Origin: Hyphomonadaceae bacterium UBA7672
Lineage (GTDB): Bacteria > Pseudomonadota > Alphaproteobacteria > Caulobacterales > Hyphomonadaceae
Assembly: GCA_002483135.1 (NCBI GenBank)
Contig: DLHI01000026.1
Location: forward strand, 186,001 to 250,000
DNA length: 64,000 bases
Direction of reading: 5' to 3'
Shown here: positions 35,655 to 43,265 of the stretch, piece by piece
Layout of the letters: each line of letters starts with the position of its first letter
Position numbering within the stretch: position 1 is the stretch's first letter
The notes under the pieces: model-generated
What the model was told of the DNA's origin: nothing
Database searches by the model: none
The model's input: only the letters and a program-made list of their open reading frames with translations
Made by a program: the position numbers and the translations under genes

Positions 35655-36014
35655 ATGAAAATCACCAACCAAACTTCGGATGACGCTGTTCTGGACGAGC
35701 TTGGCCGGCGCTTGGCTGAAACCCGTATCGGCCGCCGGATCGAACAGGCCGAGCTTGCTGACCTGGCAGGACTGTCGCGGCGCACCATCGTCCGCCTCGA
35801 GACCGGCGAGGGCGGGCAGCTGGCAAGCGTCATCCGATACTTGCGCGCCCTCGATCGCCTCGACGTCCTCGACACCGCGATTCCCGAGACGCCGCCGAAC
35901 CCCATCGACCTGCTAGAACGGCGCGGCAAGCAGCGACAGCGCGTGCGCCGCCGGCAGGGCCTGCCCGACACCCGGTCCGGCCCGGGCGGCTGGACCTGGG
36001 GCGACGAGACATGA
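35655..36014 (+). CDS. hipB: HipB-like antitoxin/repressor (XRE helix-turn-helix)
   Basis: 119 residues. A helix-turn-helix of the XRE type spans about residues 28-55: IEQAELADLAGLSRRTIVRL. The C-terminal half is basic, with RRGKQRQRVRRRQGLP. HipB proteins bind HipA, neutralise it and repress the operon through repeated operators, four of which lie directly upstream. No Shine-Dalgarno is visible before ATG 35655, so the message may be leaderless or poorly translated. The stop overlaps hipA (ATGA). Confidence 0.85.
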   Translation: MKITNQTSDDAVLDELGRRLAETRIGRRIEQAELADLAGLSRRTIVRLETGEGGQLASVIRYLRALDRLDVLDTAIPETPPNPIDLLERRGKQRQRVRRRQGLPDTRSGPGGWTWGDET

Positions 36015-37318
36015 CGCCCACCGTCGCCGAGGTTCGCATGTGGGGCACCCGCATCGGCGCCGTGTCGCTGGAGGACGGCGCAGATGTCGCCGCATTCGCC
36101 TACGACCCTGCCTTCATCGGCAGCGGCATAGAGCCAAGCCCCCTGATGATGCCGCTGGGCCCGAACGTGTTTACCTTCCCCAGCCTTAGCCGCCAGAGCT
36201 TTCATGGCCTGCCCGGCATGCTGGCCGATGCGCTGCCGGACAAGTACGGCAACACGCTGATCGATGCGTGGCTTGCAACGCAGGGACGCACGCCCGAAAG
36301 CTTCAACGCCATCGAGCGCCTTTGCTACACGGGCACGCGCGGCATGGGCGCGCTGGAATTTTCTCCCGCAACCGGTCCGCTTTTCCGCTCCAGCGCGAAG
36401 ATCGAGATCAACACGCTGGTCGAGCTCGCCTCCCAAGTGCTGACACAGCGCCACGACCTGAAGGCGTCGTTCGCGGACGAGCGCAAGGCGGCGGCGCTGC
36501 GCTACATCCTGCAGGTCGGGACATCCGCGGGCGGCGCGCGCGCAAAGGCCGTGATCGCGTGGAATGCGCGGACGGGCGAAGTGCGTTCGGGCCAGATCGA
36601 TGCGGGGCCAGGCTTCGACTACTGGCTGCTCAAGTTCGACGGCGTGCAGAACAACCGCGACAAGGAGCTAGCCGACCCCGGCGGATACGGCGTGGTCGAA
36701 TTCGTCTACTCCCAGCTCGCAAGGCGCGCGGGCATAGCCATGAGCGATTGCCGCCTGATGGAGGAAGGCGGGCGACGGCACTTCATGACGAAGCGCTTCG
36801 ACCGCCTGCCTGATGGCCGCAAGCTGCACATGCAGTCGCTGGCCGCCATCGCGCACTTCGATTTCAACGATCCGAACGCCCATTCCTACGAACAGGCGAT
36901 GTTCACGATGCGCCGGCTCGGCCTACCCCTCCCTCTTGTGGAAGAGCAGTTCAGGCGCATGACGTTCAACATCGTCGCGCGTAACCAGGACGACCACGTC
37001 AAGAACATCGCCTTCCTGATGGACCGGCGCGGCGCATGGACGCTGGCGCCGGCATTCGACATCACATGGAGCTACAATCCAGAGGGTGCCTGGACATCGC
37101 GCCACCAGATGTCGATGAACGCAAAGCGCGAAGGCTTCACGCTGGACGATTTCATCGCCTGCGGAAAATCGGTCTCGCTGTCGACTGCGCGCGTGAAGGC
37201 GATCCTGCGCGAAGTCACCGAGGCCGTATCACACTGGCCGAAGGCTGCCGAAGAAGCTGGCGTGGACCGAACATGGCGCGACCTGATCACGCCGACCCTG
37301 CGCCTCGATATCGCGTGA
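36011..37318 (+). CDS. hipA: HipA-family serine/threonine kinase toxin
   Basis: 435 residues. N-subdomain with HGLPGMLADALPDKYGNTLI, the Gly-rich loop VGTSAGGARAKAVIAW near residue 172, the catalytic segment ARNQDDHVKNIAFLMD near residue 325 and the metal-binding AFDITWSYN. E. coli HipA phosphorylates glutamyl-tRNA synthetase and causes dormancy; the target here is inferred only. Length is typical. It is coupled to hipB, as expected for a toxin-antitoxin pair. Confidence 0.9.
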   Translation: MTPTVAEVRMWGTRIGAVSLEDGADVAAFAYDPAFIGSGIEPSPLMMPLGPNVFTFPSLSRQSFHGLPGMLADALPDKYGNTLIDAWLATQGRTPESFNAIERLCYTGTRGMGALEFSPATGPLFRSSAKIEINTLVELASQVLTQRHDLKASFADERKAAALRYILQVGTSAGGARAKAVIAWNARTGEVRSGQIDAGPGFDYWLLKFDGVQNNRDKELADPGGYGVVEFVYSQLARRAGIAMSDCRLMEEGGRRHFMTKRFDRLPDGRKLHMQSLAAIAHFDFNDPNAHSYEQAMFTMRRLGLPLPLVEEQFRRMTFNIVARNQDDHVKNIAFLMDRRGAWTLAPAFDITWSYNPEGAWTSRHQMSMNAKREGFTLDDFIACGKSVSLSTARVKAILREVTEAVSHWPKAAEEAGVDRTWRDLITPTLRLDIA

Positions 37319-37333
37319 AACCCATTCCGAGGC

Positions 37334-37408
37334 TGGTGGGCGGTACAGGGATCGAACCTGTGACCCCTACCATGTCAAGGTAGTGCTCTACCGCTGAGCT
37401 AACCGCCC
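37334..37408 (-). tRNA. tRNA-Val(GAC)
   Basis: Cloverleaf on the minus strand: acceptor GGGCGGT pairs with ACCGCCC, D-arm TTAGCTCAGCGGTAGAGCA, anticodon loop CTTGACAT (GAC), T-arm CAGGTTCGATCCCTG, and an encoded CCA at 37334-37336. 75 nt. Confidence 0.97.
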
Positions 37409-37575
37409 CTTCCAGTCTGGAAGGCCAGCCTTGGATCGTACCCCGGAATGCGGTCGCCGGGTGCGAGGCGGGTCTAATGCCCCCAAGCTGCGGGAAGGTC
37501 AATGGACTGGCGCAAACGTGCGATTGGCAGTCGCAGGGGGCCCTTTCTCAGGCCGTCCGTCTCAGGCCTTCCGTC

Positions 37576-37935
37576 TCAGGCCGCCATCACCCGTTCAACC
37601 TCGTCCACCAGTTCGCGCAGGTGGAAGGGCTTGGACAGGACCTTGGCGCCGGAGGGCTGGATCCCACCATTCGAGAGGGCGACCCCGGCAAAGCCGGTGA
37701 TGAAGACGATCTTCATGGCCGGGTCGAGTTCTGCGCCCCGCCGCGCCAGTTCGATGCCATCGAGCCCGGGCATGACGATGTCGGTGAGCAGGAGGTCGAA
37801 CACTTCGCGTTCGAGCGCCTTCAGGGCCGTGCGGCCCTCATCGAAATCCTTCACGACATGGCCGGCGCGCTTCAGCGCGTTGACGAGAAAGCCCCTGAGG
37901 CTGTCATCGTCTTCAGCAAGGAGAATCTTGGCCAT
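37576..37935 (-). CDS. cpdR: CpdR-like single-domain response regulator
   Basis: 119 residues, receiver domain only. Acidic pocket E8-D9-D10, phosphoacceptor D52 in LLLTDIVMPGLDG, conserved Thr in FITGFAG and Lys in LSKPFHLRELVDEV. The wording closely matches CpdR of Caulobacter and rhizobia, where the unphosphorylated form helps ClpXP degrade CtrA and PdeA. The protein ends in Ala-Ala, as expected for a ClpXP-degraded CpdR. It is divergent from an N-formylglutamate amidohydrolase gene. Control by the CckA-ChpT relay is inferred. Confidence 0.85.
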   Translation of the reverse strand: MAKILLAEDDDSLRGFLVNALKRAGHVVKDFDEGRTALKALEREVFDLLLTDIVMPGLDGIELARRGAELDPAMKIVFITGFAGVALSNGGIQPSGAKVLSKPFHLRELVDEVERVMAA

Positions 37936-38046
37936 GGCGTCCGGGACCTCGACCCAGCGGGTTCAATCGTACGATTTGTGAGGCGTCGTGGTAAAGCAGG
38001 GATAAAGACGCCTTGACCGGGCGTGGGGCTCCGAAAATATGTCGCG

Positions 38047-39051
38047 ATGTTTCCTGGCATGACGCTCCTGTCCGATTTCCTGGCGAAAGGCGCGGAAAGC
38101 GGCCTTTACAAGGGTTCGGACGCCGTGCCCGACGGGGCGTCGCTGGCCTTTTCGATCGAGGAGCCGGTGGCGGTGGTCTCGCCGGCCGTTTTCGCCTCCC
38201 CCCATTCCGGACGGCTGTATCCCAAGGGTTTTCTCGAATCAGCACGCGCCAGCATGCTGGACCTGCGGCGTATCGAGGACGCCTATGTCGACCGCCTGCT
38301 GGCCGATGTGCACGCCTCGGGCGCGCCTGTGATCTGCGGACTGGTGGCGCGGGGGTATGTCGATCTCAACCGGGCGGAGTCCGAAATGGACCCGGGAATG
38401 TTCGAGGACCCCTCCCCCAGCTGGTTCAGCCAGCGCTCGCCACGGGTTGAGGCCGGGCTGGGCTGCATTCCGCGGGTCGCGTTCAACGGCGCGCCGATCT
38501 ACGACCGGCGGCTGCGCCGGGACGAGGCGGAACGCCGGCTGGATCACGTCTATCGCCCCTATCATCGCGCGCTGGAGGCGCTGCTGAGGCGGGCTCAGGC
38601 GATGTTCGGACAGGCCTGGCTGATCGATTGCCACTCCATGCCGGCTGAGACGGAGGCAGGCAGCCGCTCGCCCGACATCGTGATCGGCGACCGGTTCGGG
38701 GCATCCTGCGCGCCGGGACTTGCGGACCTGGTGGAGCAGCTGTTCCGGAGCCGGGGATACACGACAGCCCGCAACAGCCCCTATGCCGGCGGCTACGCCA
38801 CGCTGGCGCATGGCCAGCCTGGGCTGGGCCGGCATGCCCTGCAGATAGAAGTGCGGCGGCGGCTTTATCTCGACGAGGCAACGGTCGAGCCGCATGACGG
38901 CTTCCTGACGTTACGGCGTGACCTAGGGGAAATTGCCGAGGAAATCTGCGTCTTCGCGCGCGCCCAGGTGGGCCTCGAAGCAGACGACAGAAGAAAGAAG
39001 GCCGCGCTGGATACCAGCGCGGCCAAAGGTTTAGGGAGGAAACGCCCATAA
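38047..39051 (+). CDS. N-formylglutamate amidohydrolase family protein
   Basis: About 334 residues; possible starts are GTG 38023, ATG 38047 and ATG 38059, none with a strong ribosome site. VFASPHSGRLYPKGFLE near residue 50, DLNRAESEMDPGMFED and LIDCHSMPAE carry the metal-binding His/Asp residues of the family, which hydrolyses N-formyl-glutamate in histidine degradation or acts on related formyl/acyl amino acids. No hut genes are nearby, so the pathway is uncertain. Divergent from cpdR. Confidence 0.85.
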   Translation: MFPGMTLLSDFLAKGAESGLYKGSDAVPDGASLAFSIEEPVAVVSPAVFASPHSGRLYPKGFLESARASMLDLRRIEDAYVDRLLADVHASGAPVICGLVARGYVDLNRAESEMDPGMFEDPSPSWFSQRSPRVEAGLGCIPRVAFNGAPIYDRRLRRDEAERRLDHVYRPYHRALEALLRRAQAMFGQAWLIDCHSMPAETEAGSRSPDIVIGDRFGASCAPGLADLVEQLFRSRGYTTARNSPYAGGYATLAHGQPGLGRHALQIEVRRRLYLDEATVEPHDGFLTLRRDLGEIAEEICVFARAQVGLEADDRRKKAALDTSAAKGLGRKRP

Positions 39052-39194
39052 GGGCAGCGGCTCCGAAGAGCCACGAGAGGAATTTACGCTGCAGCGCAAA
39101 AAGCTCAAGCTTGAATCTCGCAGGTGCGGCGTAATTCCGCAGTTTGGCCGGAAAATGACACTTTTGATGCGTTCTGAGGCGCCGGTGGCCGCTT

Positions 39195-39227
39195 CTTGTG
39201 CAGGCTAATCGTGCTGCATTGCACAAG
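39195..39227. promoter_or_regulatory. Inverted repeat upstream of the XRE regulator
   Basis: CTTGTGCA (39195-39202) and its inverse TGCACAAG (39220-39227) are 17 bases apart, about 109 bp before the regulator gene. The centre-to-centre distance of about 25 bp could suit a dimeric repressor. An autoregulatory operator is only inferred. Confidence 0.4.
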
Positions 39228-39335
39228 TATCATGACGCCGCCGCCAGCACTCGCCCCACAGGTTGGCAAGCGCCTTGCTGATCAACCGCCTGACGGTCCC
39301 TGAATGGTACGGGCCGGCGTGTGGGAGTATGCGTT

Positions 39336-39734
39336 ATGGCCACGGATGTGGATATCTATGTCGGCAAGCGGCTGCGCCGTCGTCGCCGGCTGCTGGGCCT
39401 GACCCAGCAGGACCTGGCTGGCCAGGTCGGCGTTCGGTTTCAGCAGATCCAGAAATACGAGTGCGGCGCAAACCGCATCACCGCCAGCCGGCTTTTCAGC
39501 CTTGGCACGGCGCTGAACGTCAATATCAATTACTTCTTCGAAGGCCTCGCCCCGGATGGCAAGCAAGCCCCGGCCAACGACCAGGCTGACCGCCTGTCGG
39601 GCGACATCCTTTCGCAGAAGGAAACCCTGGAACTGGTGCGCGCCTACTACCGCCTGTCGGAACGTCCGCGCCGCCGCCTGCTCGATCTCGCCAAGGCGCT
39701 GGAAGGCGACGGGGCAGACGCAGTCGCGTCCTAA
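39336..39734 (+). CDS. XRE-family transcriptional regulator (PraR-like)
   Basis: 132 residues from ATG 39336. The helix-turn-helix spans about residues 12-65, with RLRRRRRLLGLTQQDLAGQV and VRFQQIQKYECGANRITASR. INYFFEGLAPDGK follows; this NxxYFFE ending is typical of the alphaproteobacterial PraR/SinR-like group. The C-terminal ~50 residues are helical (RAYYRLSERPRRRLLDLAKA) and probably mediate dimerisation. Targets are unknown. A strong terminator follows. Confidence 0.88.
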   Translation: MATDVDIYVGKRLRRRRRLLGLTQQDLAGQVGVRFQQIQKYECGANRITASRLFSLGTALNVNINYFFEGLAPDGKQAPANDQADRLSGDILSQKETLELVRAYYRLSERPRRRLLDLAKALEGDGADAVAS

Positions 39735-39759
39735 GGTCTTCCGACCCACTACGCCAATT

Positions 39760-39798
39760 GGCGCCTGGCCCGTCCATTCTCCGGCCAGGCGCCTTTTT
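39760..39798 (+). terminator. Intrinsic terminator after the XRE gene
   Basis: GGCGCCTGGCC (39760-39770) pairs exactly with GGCCAGGCGCC (39783-39793), followed by TTTTT. Confidence 0.92.
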
Positions 39799-39853
39799 GC
39801 GTCCCGAACCTCGCGGCTTGCAGGCGAGGCGGGCCACGGGCAATGGTCGCGGC

Positions 39854-40657
39854 ATGGACGCCGCGCAATTCCTTCTCCCCATTGCCGAAGAACTGGCCGA
39901 CGCTGCACGCGCGGCCGCCCTTCCCCATTTCCGTTCAGCCGCAACCGTAGCCGACAACAAGGCCGCGGATGGCTATGATCCCGTCACCGAAGCTGATCGC
40001 GCCGCCGAGCGCGCGATGCGGCAGATCCTCGACGAGAAGCGCTTCAGCGACGCCATCGAGGGCGAGGAATACGGATCGAAGCCCGGTAAAAGCCCGTTCA
40101 CCTGGTATCTCGACCCCATCGACGGCACGCGCGCCTTCGTCGCCGGCCTGCCCTCCTGGACCACGCTTATCGGCGTGACGTACTACGACCGCCCGATCCT
40201 TGGCATCATCGACCAACCCTGGCTCGACGAGCGCTATGTCGGCCTCAGCGACGGGGACTGGAGCGCGTGGCTGATCGCGCGCGGAACCAGGACGCAACTG
40301 ATCACGCGCCGCCTGCAGCACCTGACCGAAGCGATCCTTTCCACCACCGACCCCTTCATCCTGACGCCGCCCGAGCGCGGCGCGTTCGAGCACATCCGCG
40401 CGACGGCAAAGCTCACGCGCTATGGCCTCGACGCGTATGCCTATGCGCGGCTGGCCGCCGGCACGATCGACATGGTGATCGAGAGCGGGCTCAAGTCGCA
40501 CGACGTCGCGGCCCTGATTCCGGTGATCCAGGGCGCCGGCGGCCTGGTGACCGACTGGCGCGGCGAGCCGGCAAAGCTCGGCGGCCAGATCGTCGCCGCC
40601 AGTTGCCGCCGGATTCTCGACGAAGCCTTGATCTCTCTCAGGCGCTCGGCCGAGTGA
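39854..40657 (+). CDS. Inositol-monophosphatase-family phosphatase, histidinol-phosphatase (HisN)-like
   Basis: 267 residues from ATG 39854. Metal site: PVTEADRAAERAM, EGEEYG, WYLDPIDGTRAFVAGLPSW (the WxxDPIDGTxxF motif) and KSHDVAALIPVIQGAGG near the C-terminus. The FVAGLPSW variant is usual for HisN-type histidinol-phosphatases in alphaproteobacteria. It hydrolyses a phosphate monoester with Mg2+. The histidine-biosynthesis role is inferred from motif style only, since no his genes are near. Confidence 0.87.
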   Translation: MDAAQFLLPIAEELADAARAAALPHFRSAATVADNKAADGYDPVTEADRAAERAMRQILDEKRFSDAIEGEEYGSKPGKSPFTWYLDPIDGTRAFVAGLPSWTTLIGVTYYDRPILGIIDQPWLDERYVGLSDGDWSAWLIARGTRTQLITRRLQHLTEAILSTTDPFILTPPERGAFEHIRATAKLTRYGLDAYAYARLAAGTIDMVIESGLKSHDVAALIPVIQGAGGLVTDWRGEPAKLGGQIVAASCRRILDEALISLRRSAE

Positions 40658-40674
40658 CAGAACAGGATGGACAG

Positions 40675-41040
40675 ATGAACACGCTTCTTCTCAATGCCGC
40701 CCGCGCCTTTGCGATGACCTCCTTTTCCGACGGGCGCATGAGCCCGGCCGAGGCGCAGCGCTTTGCGCGGCTTGCGGCTCAGGAGCCAGCGCTCAGCCAT
40801 TTCGGCGCGCTGCAGACGTCGGATGCGTGGGCGATGGCCTCGAAGGAAGTGCACGAGGCCCAGAGCTTTGGCGCCGCCCTGCTGGCGATCCGGACAGAGA
40901 TCACGGACGCAGACGGCAAGGCGTTGATGATGCGCGTGGCGCAGGCTGCCGTCGTGGCGGACGGGAAGCTGGAAGCGCAGGAGAACAAGGCGATCGCCTC
41001 CCTCGCAGAAGCGCTTGGTCTCGATCCCGAGAAGTTCTGA
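40675..41040 (+). CDS. TerB-like tellurite-resistance-domain protein
   Basis: 121 residues from ATG 40675, 17 bp after the phosphatase. All-helical, with FAMTSFSDGRMSPAEAQRFA and a second similar unit AQAAVVADGKLEAQENKAIA. The repeated D-G-x-hydrophobic-x-x-x-E pattern is typical of TerB/DjlA-N domains, which may bind metals. Function unknown. Likely co-transcribed with the phosphatase. Confidence 0.7.
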   Translation: MNTLLLNAARAFAMTSFSDGRMSPAEAQRFARLAAQEPALSHFGALQTSDAWAMASKEVHEAQSFGAALLAIRTEITDADGKALMMRVAQAAVVADGKLEAQENKAIASLAEALGLDPEKF

Positions 41041-41099
41041 CCGCGCCCAGGGAACCTCCCACCCGAACGCGCGTTGGAGTCTGGTCCTGGGAGGACGGC

Positions 41100-41759
41100 A
41101 TGAGGCCACGCGCAGGAACGCATCCGGTAACGCTTGAACCGTCGCGTGTGGTCGAGATTCTGTCGCTCGCGCGCGTCCACGACGAAAAGCTCCAGGAGAC
41201 GCGTCAGGACCTGTTCCGGGCCGAGACCAAACTGAATTTCGAACGTGCGTGGCGATGGCCGATACGTGTCGGCTGCGTTGGGCTGGGCGCGATCGGCACG
41301 ATTGCCGCACAGAATGACGATGTGCGCTCTGGCGCAGTCGCCTTCTTCCACAGCGTGTTTGGCCCGACTCGCGATCGCGGCATGGAAGCGCTCGTTTCGC
41401 TGCTGGCTGCCGGGGCCGCCATCTGGCTGGTGTTCTTCGTGGTGCGCCGCTGGCTCCGCGCCCCGACGCCTGAAAAGCAGGCGCGCAAGCTGATGGAAGA
41501 GTTCGCGCGGGCCGATGGCGTTGCCTCTTACGTCTTCGCCGGACCGAATCATCCCGATGAGGAGGCCGCCAACATCGGCGCCCTTACCCGTCCGAAGAAC
41601 AAGCATTTCAGGCAACGCCGGCTTACCCAGGACAACCGGCCGCTGGCGTCATCACTGATGCAGCTGCTGAACCGGCAGGTCGACCATCGCGGGCAGTTGC
41701 AGCAGCGCGAGCCTGAGATTGAGCGCAATCAGCCGGTCCCGCGGGCCGAGCGCGCGTAG
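41100..41759 (+). CDS. Uncharacterised two-helix membrane protein
   Basis: 219 residues from ATG 41100 with a GGGAGG ribosome site. Two hydrophobic segments at about residues 55-70 and 98-120 (LVSLLAAGAAIWLVFFVVRR) separated by a short loop; the N- and C-terminal parts are charged and cytoplasmic by the positive-inside rule. The C-terminus is Gln/Arg-rich (NRQVDHRGQLQQREPEIERN). No family recognised. Same strand as the TerB-like gene, 59 bp after it. Confidence 0.65.
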   Translation: MRPRAGTHPVTLEPSRVVEILSLARVHDEKLQETRQDLFRAETKLNFERAWRWPIRVGCVGLGAIGTIAAQNDDVRSGAVAFFHSVFGPTRDRGMEALVSLLAAGAAIWLVFFVVRRWLRAPTPEKQARKLMEEFARADGVASYVFAGPNHPDEEAANIGALTRPKNKHFRQRRLTQDNRPLASSLMQLLNRQVDHRGQLQQREPEIERNQPVPRAERA

Positions 41760-41874
41760 TCCCCCTTCGGGTTTGCTTCGCCCAGCTAGCGGAAACCGTC
41801 CGTCGCGCCAGCGGCGTCAAGCGTCGCCAGAAGTTCAGCGCGCGAGATGCGCCAGTCGACATCGCGCAGCTTCC

Positions 41875-42834
41875 TCAGATCTTCACCTGTTCGCAGAGTT
41901 GATCGAACCCATTGAACCAGACGGCGCGGCGTTCATCCGTCTCCATGAAAATCTCGTGGGCGGCGCCTTGCACAGGCAAATGACGCGCAGCCGGCAGAAG
42001 AGCCGCAAGGCGCGCGCCGGCGGTAGGGTCGACGATGGCGTCCTCGGTCGCGGTGGCGACCAGCATGGGCATCACCTTCAGCGTATCGAGCGCGCCGGGA
42101 CGGCAGAAACCGGCGCAAACATCAAGCGCCGCCACGACCCAGCCAATCGTCGGCTGGCCCAGCGCAAGGCGTGGTTCGGCCGTGACGAGCCGGCGGTAGA
42201 GACCCCAGCGCTCAAAGTCGTGCGTGAACGGATTACCTTCGAACTTCTCGTCCTTGCTTTCCGGCTGGGCTGGAAAAGTCCCGAAGCCCATCGCGTTCGC
42301 AGCGCGGGCATAAAGCTGCAGCGGCGGCGGAACGGGGATGCCCCACATTGGCGCGGAAAAGGCTGCAAGGCGCGGAGTGATGGCGCCTGTGCGCATCGCC
42401 TCGAGCGCGATCGCGCTTCCCATCGAATGCGCGACCACGATGCGCTCCTTCGGCGCGCGGTCGGCGATGGCGGCAAGGCCGCGCACGAGACCGTCGACAT
42501 AGGTCGCGAAATTCGTGACGTGGCCGCGGATGGGATTCTTGAGCGGGCGATCGGACAGCCCCTGCCCGGGCCAGTCGAAGCAGGCGATGGCGAAGCCGCG
42601 CGCCTGCAGATCGCGCTGGACCTCGAAATACTTCTCGATGGATTCAGTGCGGCCCGGGCAGACGATGGCCAGCGCGCGGGGCGTGGCGGCGCCTGCTGGC
42701 GCATACAGCATGCGGAGGCGGATGCCGCCCTCGCCCTGGTACCAGATGATCTCGGCGCCAGCAGGAGGCGGATTGCCGGGCACGAGGACCATATCCCCGT
42801 GCGCGGCCGCCCCCGGCTGTGCGCCGTCAGCCAT
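41875..42834 (-). CDS. Alpha/beta hydrolase, lysophospholipase-like
   Basis: 319 residues. Nucleophile elbow VVAHSMGSAIALEAM (Ser near residue 138), oxyanion region IVCPGRTESIEKYFEVQRDL, acid in ATATEDAIVDP, and histidine in VQGAAHEIFMETDERR. The layout matches PldB/monoglyceride-lipase-type hydrolases, which cleave acyl esters of lipids. No signal peptide. It follows the SCP2 gene by 3 bp, so a lipid-related operon is likely. Just past the stop, a +1 frame carries about 30 well-formed codons (LRKLRDVDWRISRAELLATL) ending at 41786, possibly a lost C-terminal extension. Confidence 0.87.
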   Translation of the reverse strand: MADGAQPGAAAHGDMVLVPGNPPPAGAEIIWYQGEGGIRLRMLYAPAGAATPRALAIVCPGRTESIEKYFEVQRDLQARGFAIACFDWPGQGLSDRPLKNPIRGHVTNFATYVDGLVRGLAAIADRAPKERIVVAHSMGSAIALEAMRTGAITPRLAAFSAPMWGIPVPPPLQLYARAANAMGFGTFPAQPESKDEKFEGNPFTHDFERWGLYRRLVTAEPRLALGQPTIGWVVAALDVCAGFCRPGALDTLKVMPMLVATATEDAIVDPTAGARLAALLPAARHLPVQGAAHEIFMETDERRAVWFNGFDQLCEQVKI

Positions 42835-42837
42835 CGG

Positions 42838-43140
42838 TTACTTCAGTTTGGAGAAGATCGAGGAGAGCTTCATCGCGACGCCCATATTGCCGTCGACCTT
42901 CAGCTTGCCCTGCATGAAGGCCATGGTCGGGTCGAGCGCGCCCTGCGCCATCTTGAGGAAGTCGTCGAAAGCGACCTTGATCGTCGCGTCAGCCGCGCCA
43001 TCCTCGTTCGTGACCTTGCCGGCGGCGCCGTCGATGAACAGCTTGCCGACCGAGCCAAAATCGAACTTCACCTTTTCGGTGAGGCCAGAGCCGGCGCCCA
43101 GCGCGCCTTGAACCTTCGAGGTGAGTTCAGCCAGATCCAT
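42838..43140 (-). CDS. SCP2 sterol-binding-domain protein
   Basis: 100 residues, the size of a stand-alone SCP2 domain. GKLFIDGAAGKVTNEDGAAD, then DATIKVAFDDFLKMAQGALD and PTMAFMQGKLKVDGNMGVAM match the fold, whose hydrophobic tunnel binds lipids or acyl-CoAs. First gene of a pair with a lipase-like hydrolase, and divergent from an acyl-CoA carboxyltransferase, so a fatty-acid context is inferred. Confidence 0.9.
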   Translation of the reverse strand: MDLAELTSKVQGALGAGSGLTEKVKFDFGSVGKLFIDGAAGKVTNEDGAADATIKVAFDDFLKMAQGALDPTMAFMQGKLKVDGNMGVAMKLSSIFSKLK

Positions 43141-43265
43141 GTGTCGTCTCCTTTGACGGTGTCAGGCACTTGTCGCGCAGCCTGCGGGCAAGCGCAACGC
43201 AGAATGTATGACACCCCACTCGCGCCCGGCGCGGGGCGTCGCTAGGGTCAATTTAGGGAGACCCC

